This document shows positions 17,317 through 25,599 of a stretch of 64,000 nt of DNA, in pieces. The stretch's first letter is position 1, and each line of letters starts with the position of its first letter. Location: positions 38,569 to 102,568 of the forward strand of contig NZ_AJXT01000008.1 in the NCBI RefSeq assembly GCF_000264295.1, read 5' to 3'. The stretch is from Rhodanobacter spathiphylli B39 (GTDB lineage Bacteria > Pseudomonadota > Gammaproteobacteria > Xanthomonadales > Rhodanobacteraceae). A program made the position numbers and the translations under genes. Below the pieces are notes generated by a model. The model was not told the origin of the DNA. It saw only the letters and a program-made list of their open reading frames with translations, and searched no databases.

Positions 17317-17951
17317 GGCTTGGCTCCGGTCAGCAGCGACTGCAGCAGTTGGGCGCCCTCGGAGACTTCCTTGCGGGCGATCGCGCCGTGGGCGTAGACG
17401 TCGCTGAGCAGGTTGAGCTTGAACTGGGCGACCAGGATGTCCACCAGGTACTTCACCGATTTCAGCTGCTCCGGCGTCGGCAGCTCGAATGCCTTGTCAG
17501 CTGCCACATACTTACCCACCACCTCGATGCCCAGCGAGTCGCTGTTGGCCGGATACCGCTGCGGGTAGGTCTTGGCCACTTCATGGCGCGAGAGGTTCTT
17601 CGCCCGCGTGCTGAACGACAGGCCTTTCTCGTGGAGCAGCGCGGTGATCGTCTTGAGCTCCTGCGGATCGCAATTGCTTTCCGCCTGGCAGCGCGCCACC
17701 AGGATGCCCACGTGCCAGCAGACCTGGTCGACGCGGGCGGTCTGGTAGATCTTGCCCAGCTTGTCGATCAGGAAATGCGCGCCGGTGGTCTTGCCGCCTT
17801 CGTAGGCGCTCAGGGTGCCGGTGGCCGACGAGGAATCGGTACGGTGCAGCACGATCGAGGCGACCGACGTCAGTGCGCCGTGCTCGATCGACGTGTAGAG
17901 CTTCACTTCGACTTCCGGGTCGATCAGCTTGCCGTTTTCCACCGTGGCCAT
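17313..17951 (-). CDS. N-acetylmuramoyl-L-alanine amidase-like protein (Amidase_2), candidate effector
   Basis: A 212-residue protein with an Amidase_2/PGRP domain. H36 lies in IVLHRTDS. The segments GAHFLIDKLGKIYQTA and CWHVGI are typical of the fold. YAHGAIARKEVSEG (about 187-200) supplies the second His (about 188), where family members carry GHxxIxxxRKxDPG; here DPG is replaced by SEG. There is no signal peptide, so it cannot reach its own periplasm by Sec or Tat. It differs from the AmpD-type enzyme elsewhere in the window. With the overlapping lipoprotein gene it may form a contact-dependent toxin pair delivered by a type VI or type IV system; no secretion genes are in the window. Confidence 0.75.
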   Translation of the reverse strand: MATVENGKLIDPEVEVKLYTSIEHGALTSVASIVLHRTDSSSATGTLSAYEGGKTTGAHFLIDKLGKIYQTARVDQVCWHVGILVARCQAESNCDPQELKTITALLHEKGLSFSTRAKNLSRHEVAKTYPQRYPANSDSLGIEVVGKYVAADKAFELPTPEQLKSVKYLVDILVAQFKLNLLSDVYAHGAIARKEVSEGAQLLQSLLTGAKP

Positions 17952-18081
17952 GGCCTGCTTCCTTTGGATGAAGAGCCTGCGTTCCCGGGCATCCAGCGAA
18001 CCGCGCCGGGAGATCCTGTCCGGCGATGCTGCGGCCGCGGACCGGGGGCGTCAAGTGACTTGTGCCGAGCGGATCAGGACC

Positions 18082-19260
18082 CTAGGCCACGGCGCCGGCC
18101 GCCTGGCCCGAAGCCCACGCCCACTGGAAGTTGTAGCCACCCAGCCAGCCGGTGACGTCGACCACCTCGCCGATGAAGTACAGCCCCGGCACCAACTTCG
18201 ACTGCATGGTGCTGGAGGAGATGCCGTCGGTGTCGACGCCGCCCAGGGTGACCTCGGCGGTGCGATAGCCCTCGGTGCCGCTGGCGGTGATCGGCCACGC
18301 ATTGAGCTGCGCGCCGATCTGCACCAGCTCGGCGTCGCGGTACTGGCGCATCGGCCGATTCTCAAACCACTGCTCGCACAGCCGTTGCGCCAGCCGTTTC
18401 GGCAGCATCTCGCCCAGCACCGTCTTCAACTCGGCCAGCGGTCGCGCCGCGCGCTGTTCGACCAGGTGCGCGCCGACGTCGCTGTCCGGCAGCAGGTCGA
18501 TGCGCAGGTCGTCGCCGGGTTGCCAGTAGGAAGAAATCTGCAGGATCGCCGGCCCGCTGATCCCGCGATGGGTGAACAGCAGGCCGGCACGGAAACTCTG
18601 CCTGCCCACGCGGCTTTCCACCACCGGCAAGGCCACGCCGGCCAGGTCCTGGTAATGCTCCTGATGCTTGCCGCTCAAGGTCAGCGGCACCAGGCCGGCG
18701 CGCACGGGCAAGACCTGATGGCCGAACTGTCGCGCCAGTTCGTAGCCGAAGCCGCTGGCGCCCATGCTGGGAATCGACAGGCCGCCGGAGGCCACCACCA
18801 GCGATTCGGCATGCACCTCGCCGCGCGCGGTGTGCACGCTGAAACCTTCCGGTGTCCTGCGCACGCGCTGCACGCCGCAGCTTGCCTCCACCGTGACGCC
18901 GGCGGCAGCGCATTCGTCCAGCAGCATGCGCACGATCTGTTTCGACGAATCGTCGCAGAACAGCTGGCCCAGCTCCTTCTCGTGGTACGCGATGCGGTGC
19001 TTCTCGACCAGCGCGATGAAATCCCACGGCGTGTAACGCGCCAGCGCCGACTTGGCGAAGTGCGGATTGGCGGACAGGTAGTTGGCCGGCGTGGTGCCCA
19101 TGTTGGTGAAATTGCAGCGCCCGCCGCCGGACATCAGGATCTTCTTGCCGACCTTGTTGGCATGGTCGACCACCAGCACGCGCCGCCCGCGCTGCCCCGC
19201 GGCGATCGCGCACATCAGGCCGGCGGCGCCGGCGCCGATGATCAACACGTCCACTTTCAC
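18082..19260 (-). CDS. FAD-dependent oxidoreductase, HI0933/YhiN family
   Basis: A 392-residue flavoprotein. The dinucleotide-binding motif IIGAGAAGLMCAIAAG opens it, followed by the family signature MSGGGRCNFTN (about 43-53). Near the end are VTLGGVDTD and GGYNFQWAWASGQAAG, which close the FAD site. Members of this family have no firmly established substrate in most bacteria. It is cytoplasmic, judging by the absence of a signal. It lies divergent from yajQ with 90 bases between the starts. Length is typical for the family. Confidence 0.9.
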   Translation of the reverse strand: MKVDVLIIGAGAAGLMCAIAAGQRGRRVLVVDHANKVGKKILMSGGGRCNFTNMGTTPANYLSANPHFAKSALARYTPWDFIALVEKHRIAYHEKELGQLFCDDSSKQIVRMLLDECAAAGVTVEASCGVQRVRRTPEGFSVHTARGEVHAESLVVASGGLSIPSMGASGFGYELARQFGHQVLPVRAGLVPLTLSGKHQEHYQDLAGVALPVVESRVGRQSFRAGLLFTHRGISGPAILQISSYWQPGDDLRIDLLPDSDVGAHLVEQRAARPLAELKTVLGEMLPKRLAQRLCEQWFENRPMRQYRDAELVQIGAQLNAWPITASGTEGYRTAEVTLGGVDTDGISSSTMQSKLVPGLYFIGEVVDVTGWLGGYNFQWAWASGQAAGAVA

Positions 19261-19350
19261 GAATAAGGGTTCCCGCCCGCTGCTGGTCGCGCATTATCGC
19301 CCAGTCGCATCGCTTACACTTCCGGGCCTGTTCCCCAGCGAGCCACCGCC

Positions 19351-19833
19351 ATGCCTTCCTTTGACGTGATCTCCGAAGTCGACAAGCACGAACTGACCAA
19401 TGCGATCGACCAGGCCAACCGCGAGCTGGGCACCCGCTTCGACTTCAAGGGCGTGGACGCGAAGTACGTGCTGGACGATTCGGTGATCACCCAGAGCGCG
19501 CCCAGCGACTTCCAGCTGCAGCAGATGCTGGACATCCTGCGCGGTCGCCTGGCCGCCCGGAAGATCGACATCCGCGCGCTGGACATGGGCGAGCCGGAAG
19601 TGAACCTGGGCGGTGCGCGGCAGAAGATCACCGTCAAGCAGGGCATCGAGCAACCGGTGGCAAAGAAGCTGGTGGCCGCGCTGAAGGCGGCCAAGCTCAA
19701 GGTCGAGGCGCAGATCAACGGCGACAAGCTGCGCGTCAGCGGCAAGAAGCGCGACGACCTGCAGGAAGCGATGGCCGTGCTGCGCAAGGCGGACGTGGAA
19801 CTGCCGCTGCAGTTCGACAACTTCCGGGATTGA
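19351..19833 (+). CDS. YajQ-family nucleotide-binding protein
   Basis: A 160-residue protein, normal for YajQ. It starts MPSFDVISEVDKHELTNAID, and the family blocks LGTRFDFKG and KKRDDLQEAMAVLRK follow. The two-ferredoxin-fold protein binds cyclic di-GMP in Xanthomonas and Pseudomonas, where it acts with a LysR-type regulator on virulence genes. Whether this copy binds the nucleotide is inferred from family membership. It is a single gene, convergent with nrsF. Sequence is highly conserved and nothing is unusual. Confidence 0.95.
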   Translation: MPSFDVISEVDKHELTNAIDQANRELGTRFDFKGVDAKYVLDDSVITQSAPSDFQLQQMLDILRGRLAARKIDIRALDMGEPEVNLGGARQKITVKQGIEQPVAKKLVAALKAAKLKVEAQINGDKLRVSGKKRDDLQEAMAVLRKADVELPLQFDNFRD

Positions 19834-19842
19834 ACGGAATCC

Positions 19843-20496
19843 CTACGCCTTCGACAACAGGCGTCCGCCCATCGCCGCATTGACGGCCACCACGAAGGCC
19901 ACCGCCGCCGCGTGGGTCAGCAGGTCGGTGGCGGCCGAATCGTAGGCGTGGCAGATCTCCAGCAGGCTGGCCGAGGCGGCCGCGCTGGCCAGGCCGATCA
20001 GCACCGCGGTGCGCACCGGTCGCAGCGGACAGGCGCGGCGCAACAGGATCACCAGCAACGCCGACAGTGGCACCGAGAAGCTGATGATGAACAGCAGGCA
20101 GTCGGCCGACTGATGCAGGCCGGCCACCTCGGTACCCGGCGCGATCCACGTGCGCAGGCAACCCAGTCCGCTGGCGCCGATCCACAACACCGCCGCGGGC
20201 AGCGGCAGCCATGCCCAGGCGCGGCTGCGCCCCGGCACGCCCAGCGTGAACGCCGCCCACGCGCCACTGATCGCCGTCGCCACCGCGCCAAGGCCGGCCC
20301 ACGCCAGGTCGGGGGTTGCCGCCCAGCGCAGGCGCATCGGCTGGATGCCGTAATGCATCACCAGCAACGCCGCGATCGCCACCACCGTCAGCAGCCACCC
20401 CGCCGTGCGCAGCCATGGCGGCAGCAGGCGCCGCACCGGCACCAGCTCGGTGCCGAGCCGGTCGATCAGTGCCTCATGCGGTCGCAGCTCGGACAT
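19843..20496 (-). CDS. NrsF-type (DUF1109) membrane anti-sigma factor
   Basis: A 217-residue inner-membrane protein with six predicted transmembrane segments after a short cytoplasmic N-terminus. Two cysteines fall in or near membrane segments (CLRTW, SADCLLF). DUF1109/NrsF proteins are the negative regulators of SigF-type ECF sigma factors, and conserved cysteines in them are thought to sense oxidants. It lies 4 bases behind the sigma gene and is certainly co-transcribed. Pairing with the sigma factor is strongly supported by position; redox sensing is family knowledge. Confidence 0.88.
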   Translation of the reverse strand: MSELRPHEALIDRLGTELVPVRRLLPPWLRTAGWLLTVVAIAALLVMHYGIQPMRLRWAATPDLAWAGLGAVATAISGAWAAFTLGVPGRSRAWAWLPLPAAVLWIGASGLGCLRTWIAPGTEVAGLHQSADCLLFIISFSVPLSALLVILLRRACPLRPVRTAVLIGLASAAASASLLEICHAYDSAATDLLTHAAAVAFVVAVNAAMGGRLLSKA

Positions 20497-20500
20497 GGCC

Positions 20501-21166
20501 TCAGGGTTCTCCGTGGAAACGTTCGCGCAACGCCTTCAGCGCGCGATGCAGGTTCACTTTCAGCGCGCCGGTGTTGCGCCCGGTCAGCTCGGCCGCCTCG
20601 CTGAGCGAGCGTTCGCGCAGGCCCAGTTGCTCGATGGCCTCGCGCTGGCCCGGCGGCAACTCGGCGATCGCGTCGCGCAGGCGCTGCGCGCGCTCGTCGC
20701 TCTCGGTGGCGGAGCTGGCATCGCCTTCGTCGGCATGGCTGTCGAAGGCGTACTCGTCGTGCACCTCGCGACTGTCGCGCCGACCGCGGCTGCGCAGGGC
20801 GTCGATCGCGCGGCGACTGGCGATCGCGGTCAGCCAGGCGTCGTACGAGCGCGCCGGGTCGTAGGTATGGCGCACCCGATGCACGGTGATCAGGGTTTCC
20901 TGCACCACGTCATCCAGATGGTCCGGCGCCACGCCCTGGCGCCGCGCGGCGGCGCGGATCAATGCCACCGAGTCGGCCAGCAGCTTCTCGTAGGCACGCC
21001 GGTCGCCGGCCTGGGCAGCCGCCATCCAGGCCGCCCGACGCTGGTCGGGCGAATCGCTGTCGCGGGCTTCGGTAAAGTCGACTGGCACGATCCGGCGGGG
21101 ACCCGTCCGCAAACAAAGTCCGCTATCTAGGCCCAACAGGCCGTTGGCAGTCAAGGCTTGCGACAT
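20501..21166 (-). CDS. ECF RNA polymerase sigma factor, SigF type
   Basis: A 221-residue sigma-70-family protein. Region 2 is about residues 55-120 (DDVVQETLITVHRVRHTYDP, AWLTAIASRRAIDALRSRGR). Region 4 is about 165-217 (AIAELPPGQREAIEQLGL and a helix-turn-helix around SLSEAAELTGRNTGALKV). It is followed by its NrsF-like anti-sigma gene. A GTAACC-N16-CGAA promoter reads into it from the divergent region, with the expected transcription start about 25 bases before this ATG, so autoregulation is likely. Relatives control periplasmic oxidative-damage repair, which fits the dipZ-msrB operon opposite. The N-terminal 30 residues before the first helix are unusually long, so a later start is possible. 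Confidence 0.92.
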   Translation of the reverse strand: MSQALTANGLLGLDSGLCLRTGPRRIVPVDFTEARDSDSPDQRRAAWMAAAQAGDRRAYEKLLADSVALIRAAARRQGVAPDHLDDVVQETLITVHRVRHTYDPARSYDAWLTAIASRRAIDALRSRGRRDSREVHDEYAFDSHADEGDASSATESDERAQRLRDAIAELPPGQREAIEQLGLRERSLSEAAELTGRNTGALKVNLHRALKALRERFHGEP

Positions 21167-21196
21167 GCGTGTTCCATCGTGGGACCCTCACCCTCT

Positions 21197-21222
21197 TTCG
21201 CCGCATCCGCCGCCCGGGTTAC
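21197..21222 (-). promoter_or_regulatory. SigF-type ECF promoter for the sigma/anti-sigma operon
   Basis: On the minus strand the -35 GTAACC (21222-21217), 16 bases, then -10 CGAA (21200-21197). This is the arrangement I recall for Caulobacter SigF promoters. It is an exact match and mirrors the promoter facing the other way. Confidence 0.75.
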
Positions 21223-21236
21223 CTCGTAAACCTCGG

Positions 21237-21262
21237 GTAACCGGCGACGGTCCCCCGGCGAA
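21237..21262 (+). promoter_or_regulatory. SigF-type ECF promoter for dipZ-msrB
   Basis: The -35 GTAACC (21237-21242), 16 bases, then -10 CGAA (21259-21262). The spacing and both boxes are identical to the divergent copy, and transcription would start about 25 bases before the dipZ ATG. Confidence 0.75.
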
Positions 21263-21293
21263 AGACCAGACAACCACCCACGGATGACATCCC

Positions 21294-23015
21294 ATGCTCG
21301 TGTTGATCCTCGCCTATCTCGGCGGCGTCCTGACCATCCTCAGCCCGTGCATCCTGCCGGTGCTGCCGTTCGTGTTCGCCCGATCGGACAAGCCATTCAT
21401 GCGCAACGGCTTCCCGATGCTGCTGGGCATGGCGATCACCTTCGCCGGCGTGGCGACGCTGGCGGCGCTGGGCGGCGGCTGGGCGGTGCACGCGAACCAG
21501 TACGGCCGGATCATCGCGCTGGTGGTGCTGGCCTTCCTGGGCCTGACCTTGCTGTCCACCCATCTCGCCGAATGGATCACCCGCCCGTTCGTGGCGCTGG
21601 GCAACCGCCTGTCGCAACGTTCCGCCACCGACGGCGATTCGATCTGGGGCTCCGCCGGCCTCGGCGTGGCCACCGGTTTGCTGTGGGCGCCGTGCGCGGG
21701 GCCGATCCTGGGCCTGCTGCTGACCGGCGCGGCGCTGAATGGCGCCAGCGTGCAGACCACCCTGCTGCTGCTCACCTACGCGGCCGGCGCGGCGACCTCG
21801 CTGGGCCTGGCGCTGCTGATCGGCGGCAAGGTGTTCGCCCTGATGAAGCGCTCGCTGGGCGCCGGCGAATGGGTGCGCCGGGCGCTGGGCGTGCTGGTGC
21901 TGTGCGGCGTGGCCGCCATCGCGCTGGGCCTGGACACCGGCCTGCTCACCCGCGTGTCGCTGGCCAGCACCGGCGGCATCGAACAGAAGCTGATCAATGC
22001 CGTACGCCCGGCACCCGCTCCCCAGCCGGTGCTGAAGGCCGGTGAACCACTGCCGGTGGAAGGCACGATGCCGTCGCTGGCCGGCGCCACGCAGTGGCTC
22101 AACAGCGCGCCGCTGAGCACCGAATCGTTGCGCGGCAAGGTGGTGCTGGTCGACTTCTGGACCTACTCCTGCATCAACTGCATCCGCTCGCTGCCCTACG
22201 TGCGCGGCTGGGCCGACAAGTACAAGAACCACGGCCTGGTGGTGATCGGCGTGCATGCGCCGGAGTTCGCCTTCGAGAAGGACCCTGCCAACGTGGCCAA
22301 GGCGGTGCAGGACCTGGGCGTCGACTACCCGGTCGCGCTGGACAACGATTACGCGATCTGGAAAGGCTTCAACAACGAGTACTGGCCCGCGCATTACTTC
22401 ATCGACACGCAGGGGCAGATCCGCCATCACCACTTCGGCGAAGGCGAGTACCGGCAAAGCGAGGACGTGATCCGCCAGCTGCTCACCGAAGCGGGCCAGA
22501 AGAACCTGCCCGGCGGCTACGTCAGCGACGACCATCGTGGCGTCGAGGCGGCCGCGTCGGACGATCCCACCCGCTCGCCGGAAACCTATGTCGGCTACGC
22601 CCGCGCCCGCAATTTCGTCGGCGGCCGGGTCGTGCACGACGACGCGCATGACTATCACGCGCCAGGCGCGCTGGCGGCCAACCAGTGGTCGCTCGACGGC
22701 CGTTGGACGGTGCGCGACGAGAATGCCCGGTTGGAGCAGGCCGGCGGCGCCATCGTCTACCGCTTCCGCGGTCGCGACCTGCACCTGGTGCTGGGCCCGG
22801 CGGCGGACGGCAAGCCGATCCGCTTCCGCGTCACCATCGACGGCAAGGCGCCCGGCGCCGACCACGGCATGGATACCGATGCCGACGGCAACGGCACGGT
22901 CGACAGCCAGCGTCTTTATCAGCTGGTGCGCCAGGCCAGCGGCAGTGGCGAGCGGCTGTTCGAAATCACCTTCCTCGACCCGGGCGTGCAGGCCTTCGCC
23001 TTCACCTTCGGCTGA
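21294..23015 (+). CDS. dipZ: DipZ: CcdA-like membrane domain fused to a thioredoxin domain
   Basis: A 573-residue protein. Residues 1-235 form a CcdA/DsbD-type membrane unit with the paired cysteines C19 (LSPCILP) and C134 (WAPCAGP) that carry electrons across the membrane. Residues 245-400 are a periplasmic thioredoxin-like domain with redox motif YSCINC (C293, C296). The C-terminal 150 residues are beta-rich and resemble the extra domain of mycobacterial DipZ. Known role: moving thiol electrons from cytoplasmic thioredoxin to periplasmic acceptors. The next gene, the Tat-signal methionine sulfoxide reductase, is the natural acceptor. Both appear to be under the SigF-type promoter upstream. 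Confidence 0.9.
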   Translation: MLVLILAYLGGVLTILSPCILPVLPFVFARSDKPFMRNGFPMLLGMAITFAGVATLAALGGGWAVHANQYGRIIALVVLAFLGLTLLSTHLAEWITRPFVALGNRLSQRSATDGDSIWGSAGLGVATGLLWAPCAGPILGLLLTGAALNGASVQTTLLLLTYAAGAATSLGLALLIGGKVFALMKRSLGAGEWVRRALGVLVLCGVAAIALGLDTGLLTRVSLASTGGIEQKLINAVRPAPAPQPVLKAGEPLPVEGTMPSLAGATQWLNSAPLSTESLRGKVVLVDFWTYSCINCIRSLPYVRGWADKYKNHGLVVIGVHAPEFAFEKDPANVAKAVQDLGVDYPVALDNDYAIWKGFNNEYWPAHYFIDTQGQIRHHHFGEGEYRQSEDVIRQLLTEAGQKNLPGGYVSDDHRGVEAAASDDPTRSPETYVGYARARNFVGGRVVHDDAHDYHAPGALAANQWSLDGRWTVRDENARLEQAGGAIVYRFRGRDLHLVLGPAADGKPIRFRVTIDGKAPGADHGMDTDADGNGTVDSQRLYQLVRQASGSGERLFEITFLDPGVQAFAFTFG

Positions 23016-23043
23016 TTCCCCACCCACCGTTCCGGAGGTTGCC

Positions 23044-23646
23044 ATGTCACGACTTGAACAAACCCTCGCGATGGATCGCCGCCGCTTCCTGCGTGCCGCG
23101 CTCGGCGGTGGCGCCGTGCTGCTGGCCGGCGGTGGCCTGCTCGCCTCGCGCGTGCGTGCCGCGGCCAGCACGCCGGTCGGCCAGCCCGGCAACGTGCTGG
23201 TGGAAATCTTCGACGATCACGGCCGCGATCTGGGCCCCCGCGAAATGCCGCGACTGGTGCTGACCGACGCCCAATGGCAGCAGCGCCTGCCGCCGGCGTC
23301 CTACGACATCATGCGGCGCGACGGCACCGAACGCGCGTTCAGCGGCGAGCACGAGCGCCCCGCGGTGGCCGGCCTGTTCCGCTGCAGGGCGTGCGGCACC
23401 GCGTTGTACGACGCCGCCACCGAATTCGATTCGGGCACCGGCTGGCCCAGCTTCTGGCAGCCGATCGCCGCGCGCAACGTGGTCGAGCGCAGCGACCACC
23501 TGTTCGGCATGACCCGCACCGCGATCAGCTGCAAGGGCTGCGACAGCCACCTCGGCCATGTCTTCGACGATGGCCCCGCCCCCACCGGCTTGCGCTACTG
23601 CATGAACTCGGTGGCGTTGCGTTTCGTGCCGCGCACGGCAGCCTGA
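23044..23646 (+). CDS. msrB: periplasmic peptide-methionine (R)-S-oxide reductase
   Basis: A 200-residue protein. A Tat signal (DRRRFLRAALGGGAV, about 11-25) sends it folded to the periplasm. The MsrB domain follows: two zinc-binding CxxC pairs (CRAC and CKGC), DSGTGWPSFW for substrate binding, GHVFDDGP, and the catalytic Cys186 in RYCMNSVALRF. Reaction: reduces methionine-R-sulfoxide in proteins. It sits 28 bases after dipZ with its own ribosome-binding site GGAGG, in the same transcription unit. A strong terminator follows. A periplasmic, DipZ-driven repair enzyme for oxidised envelope proteins is the likely function. Confidence 0.94.
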   Translation: MSRLEQTLAMDRRRFLRAALGGGAVLLAGGGLLASRVRAAASTPVGQPGNVLVEIFDDHGRDLGPREMPRLVLTDAQWQQRLPPASYDIMRRDGTERAFSGEHERPAVAGLFRCRACGTALYDAATEFDSGTGWPSFWQPIAARNVVERSDHLFGMTRTAISCKGCDSHLGHVFDDGPAPTGLRYCMNSVALRFVPRTAA

Positions 23647-23742
23647 GTCGGACACCCCCCGGCAACAGCCGCTCGAAACCCCCGGTTCAAGAAAATACGG
23701 GCACCACGTTCACCGGGCCATGCACCCGGACGGTCAACCAGG

Positions 23743-23775
23743 CGGGCGGGAGGACGAAAGCCTCCCGCCCGTTTT
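23743..23775 (+). terminator. Rho-independent terminator of dipZ-msrB
   Basis: An 11-bp perfect stem CGGGCGGGAGG/CCTCCCGCCCG with the 7-base loop ACGAAAG is followed by TTTTCG. It lies about 95 bases after msrB. Confidence 0.85.
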
Positions 23776-23943
23776 CGTTCCTGCATGCGCCACGTAACGA
23801 TGCGTCGACGCCGCTGAACCAGGTCAGGTGAATCCCGACACGCCGTCACGTCGTTACCACGGCGGCCGTAGCAACGTTCCTGCGCGAAGCACGCCGGCAT
23901 CGCGCGTCGGCGGCGGCATCGACATGAATGACGGAGGGTTGCG

Positions 23944-24084
23944 ATGAAAACCGTGATGGAAATCTATCGCCGACAGCTGGATCGGCAGAAGCAGAAAGGC
24001 GGCATCGGCTGGGTCCTGTTGTGGCTGCTCGGCGTGCCGATTCCGGTACTGATCGTGTTGTTCCTGCTGCGCGGCTGCACCTGA
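23944..24084 (+). CDS. small single-span membrane protein
   Basis: A 46-residue protein starting at an ATG preceded by GGAGGG. It has a charged N-terminal half (EIYRRQLDRQKQKGG) and one membrane helix (WVLLWLLGVPIPVLIVLFLL), ending in RGCT. The basic N-terminus would stay in the cytoplasm. It is too short for a functional call. It lies 49 bases before a four-span membrane protein on the same strand and may share its transcript. The good ribosome-binding site and clean signal/anchor layout support a real gene. Confidence 0.65.
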   Translation: MKTVMEIYRRQLDRQKQKGGIGWVLLWLLGVPIPVLIVLFLLRGCT

Positions 24085-24133
24085 GCCCGCCGCCCGGCAT
24101 CGACGGTCACGTTCCGGTTACCAGGAGAACTTC

Positions 24134-25063
24134 ATGGCACAGGTGGAAATTGAAAGCACGGTGGTGGAAGCTGCGCAGCCGTCGCTGCGGTGGGGCGCCA
24201 TCGTCGCCGGCTGGCTGGTGGCGGTTGGCATCGCCTTCCTGCTGTATGTCGGAGGACTGGCGATGGGTTTCACCGCATTTGATCCCGACGACGTCGAGGC
24301 CATCGCGAAAGGCATCGGCATGGGCACGGCGGCATGGCTGATCCTGACCTGGGTGGTGTCGTTGCTGATCGGCGGCATGTTTGCCAGCTGGTTTGATGGC
24401 AGGGATGACGAGACCACCGGCGTGATGCATGGCATCACCGTCTGGGGGCTGTCGATTGCCGCCTCCGGCTTGCTGCTGGCGCTGGGCATGGGCGGCGCGA
24501 TCGGTGGCGGTGCCAGCCTGGCGGCGACCGCCGGCATGCATCGGCACGGCATGAGCCGCTCCGTCGGCTCCCTGCACGATGCGCAGCGCATGGGCAGCGA
24601 CGCCAGCGTGCTGCTGCAGGCCCGGCTGTCGCAGAAGATCCGCACGGCGGACAGCCCCGCGTCCCCCGCCGCCACGACGGACATGCAGACCGGCGCGACG
24701 CCGATGCCTGCGGCTCCGCCTGCACCGAAACTCGATCCGCGGGTCGCCGGCGCGGCGACCGCTGCGCTGCTGGCGAATCATCCCGACACGGCAAGGGCGT
24801 TGCTGGCCGCCAATACTGACCTGCCGCAGGCCGATATCGATGCCGCGGTGCAAAGCCTGTCACCCGAAGTGAGCGCTGCCCAGGCACGGCTGAAGGCCGC
24901 CGCGGACAGGGCCACGCACTACGCCGCGATGGCGATGTGGGTACTGCTTCTGAGCATCGTGCTGTCGCTGCTCGCCGCTGCGCTGGGCGGTTGGCTCGGT
25001 GCGTCCCACGTGCACCGTGTCTATCACCTGCGTCGTTACGCGCGCCGCGTGCCGCAACGCTGA
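24134..25063 (+). CDS. four-span membrane protein of unknown function
   Basis: A 309-residue protein. Three membrane helices lie at about 20-46, 66-87 and 101-126, and a fourth at 263-290. Between the third and fourth is a long Ala/Pro-rich soluble segment with a helical stretch (DIDAAVQSLSPEVSAAQARL). It has the Gly-rich helices (LALGMGGAIGGGAS) and short loops of a structural membrane protein. I do not recognise a family with confidence; it recalls PhnA-like/YrzE-type proteins. An AGGAGA ribosome-binding site precedes the start. It follows the 46-residue membrane protein. Confidence 0.75.
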   Translation: MAQVEIESTVVEAAQPSLRWGAIVAGWLVAVGIAFLLYVGGLAMGFTAFDPDDVEAIAKGIGMGTAAWLILTWVVSLLIGGMFASWFDGRDDETTGVMHGITVWGLSIAASGLLLALGMGGAIGGGASLAATAGMHRHGMSRSVGSLHDAQRMGSDASVLLQARLSQKIRTADSPASPAATTDMQTGATPMPAAPPAPKLDPRVAGAATAALLANHPDTARALLAANTDLPQADIDAAVQSLSPEVSAAQARLKAAADRATHYAAMAMWVLLLSIVLSLLAAALGGWLGASHVHRVYHLRRYARRVPQR

Positions 25064-25068
25064 ATCGC

Positions 25069-25566
25069 CTACGCCCTCCACGGCCACCAGCCGTGGCCGT
25101 GGAGGGCGTAACGATCCGCCGCATGCTCCAGCGGATTGCGCGCGCTGATGCCGCCACACCACAGATACACCGGAAGGAACAGCGGCCCCAGCAGCATGTA
25201 TTGATAGACATGGGCACGCTCGTGGTCGGCCAGCGAGATCGCCGGCTCCACGCATCGGCCGGCGCGATGGGCATAGGTGACGCACGCCACATCCAGTCGC
25301 TGCCCGGTGTGCACGATCACATTGCCCAGCGTCAGCGCGCCGCCCGCGCCCCACGGCCAGCACCGCACCACCACCGCCCGCTCCCGTCGCTGCCAGCGCA
25401 TCCGCGCGCCGAACGGCAGTGCGATGCAGCCGAGCAACAGTCCCGCCGCGCTGTTGGGCAAAGTCCACAGCATGCCCAGCGCAAGCAGTCCGATGCGCAG
25501 CGGCGAGGTTCCGGGCTTGTGGACTCGACTTGGATTCACGCTGGCCAGCCGCCATCTGATGCCCAT
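25069..25566 (-). CDS. membrane-associated protein with HExxH and ExxAD motifs
   Basis: A 165-residue protein with two or three hydrophobic segments: GLLALGMLWTL and AAGLLLGCIALPF near the N-terminus, and MLLGPLFLPVYLWCGG after the motif. H115-E-R-A-H119 is an HExxH motif, and NPLEHAAD (E147, D151) follows 28 residues later, the ligand order of M48-type and related metallopeptidases. It is shorter than typical M48 enzymes. I therefore call it a conserved hypothetical protein with a possible zinc site. The start is chosen at MGIRWRLAS. It converges with the membrane-protein gene and is divergent from trxC. Confidence 0.65.
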   Translation of the reverse strand: MGIRWRLASVNPSRVHKPGTSPLRIGLLALGMLWTLPNSAAGLLLGCIALPFGARMRWQRRERAVVVRCWPWGAGGALTLGNVIVHTGQRLDVACVTYAHRAGRCVEPAISLADHERAHVYQYMLLGPLFLPVYLWCGGISARNPLEHAADRYALHGHGWWPWRA

Positions 25567-25599
25567 GGGCGCGGCGCGCGCCGGAGATCGGAGTTTGCC

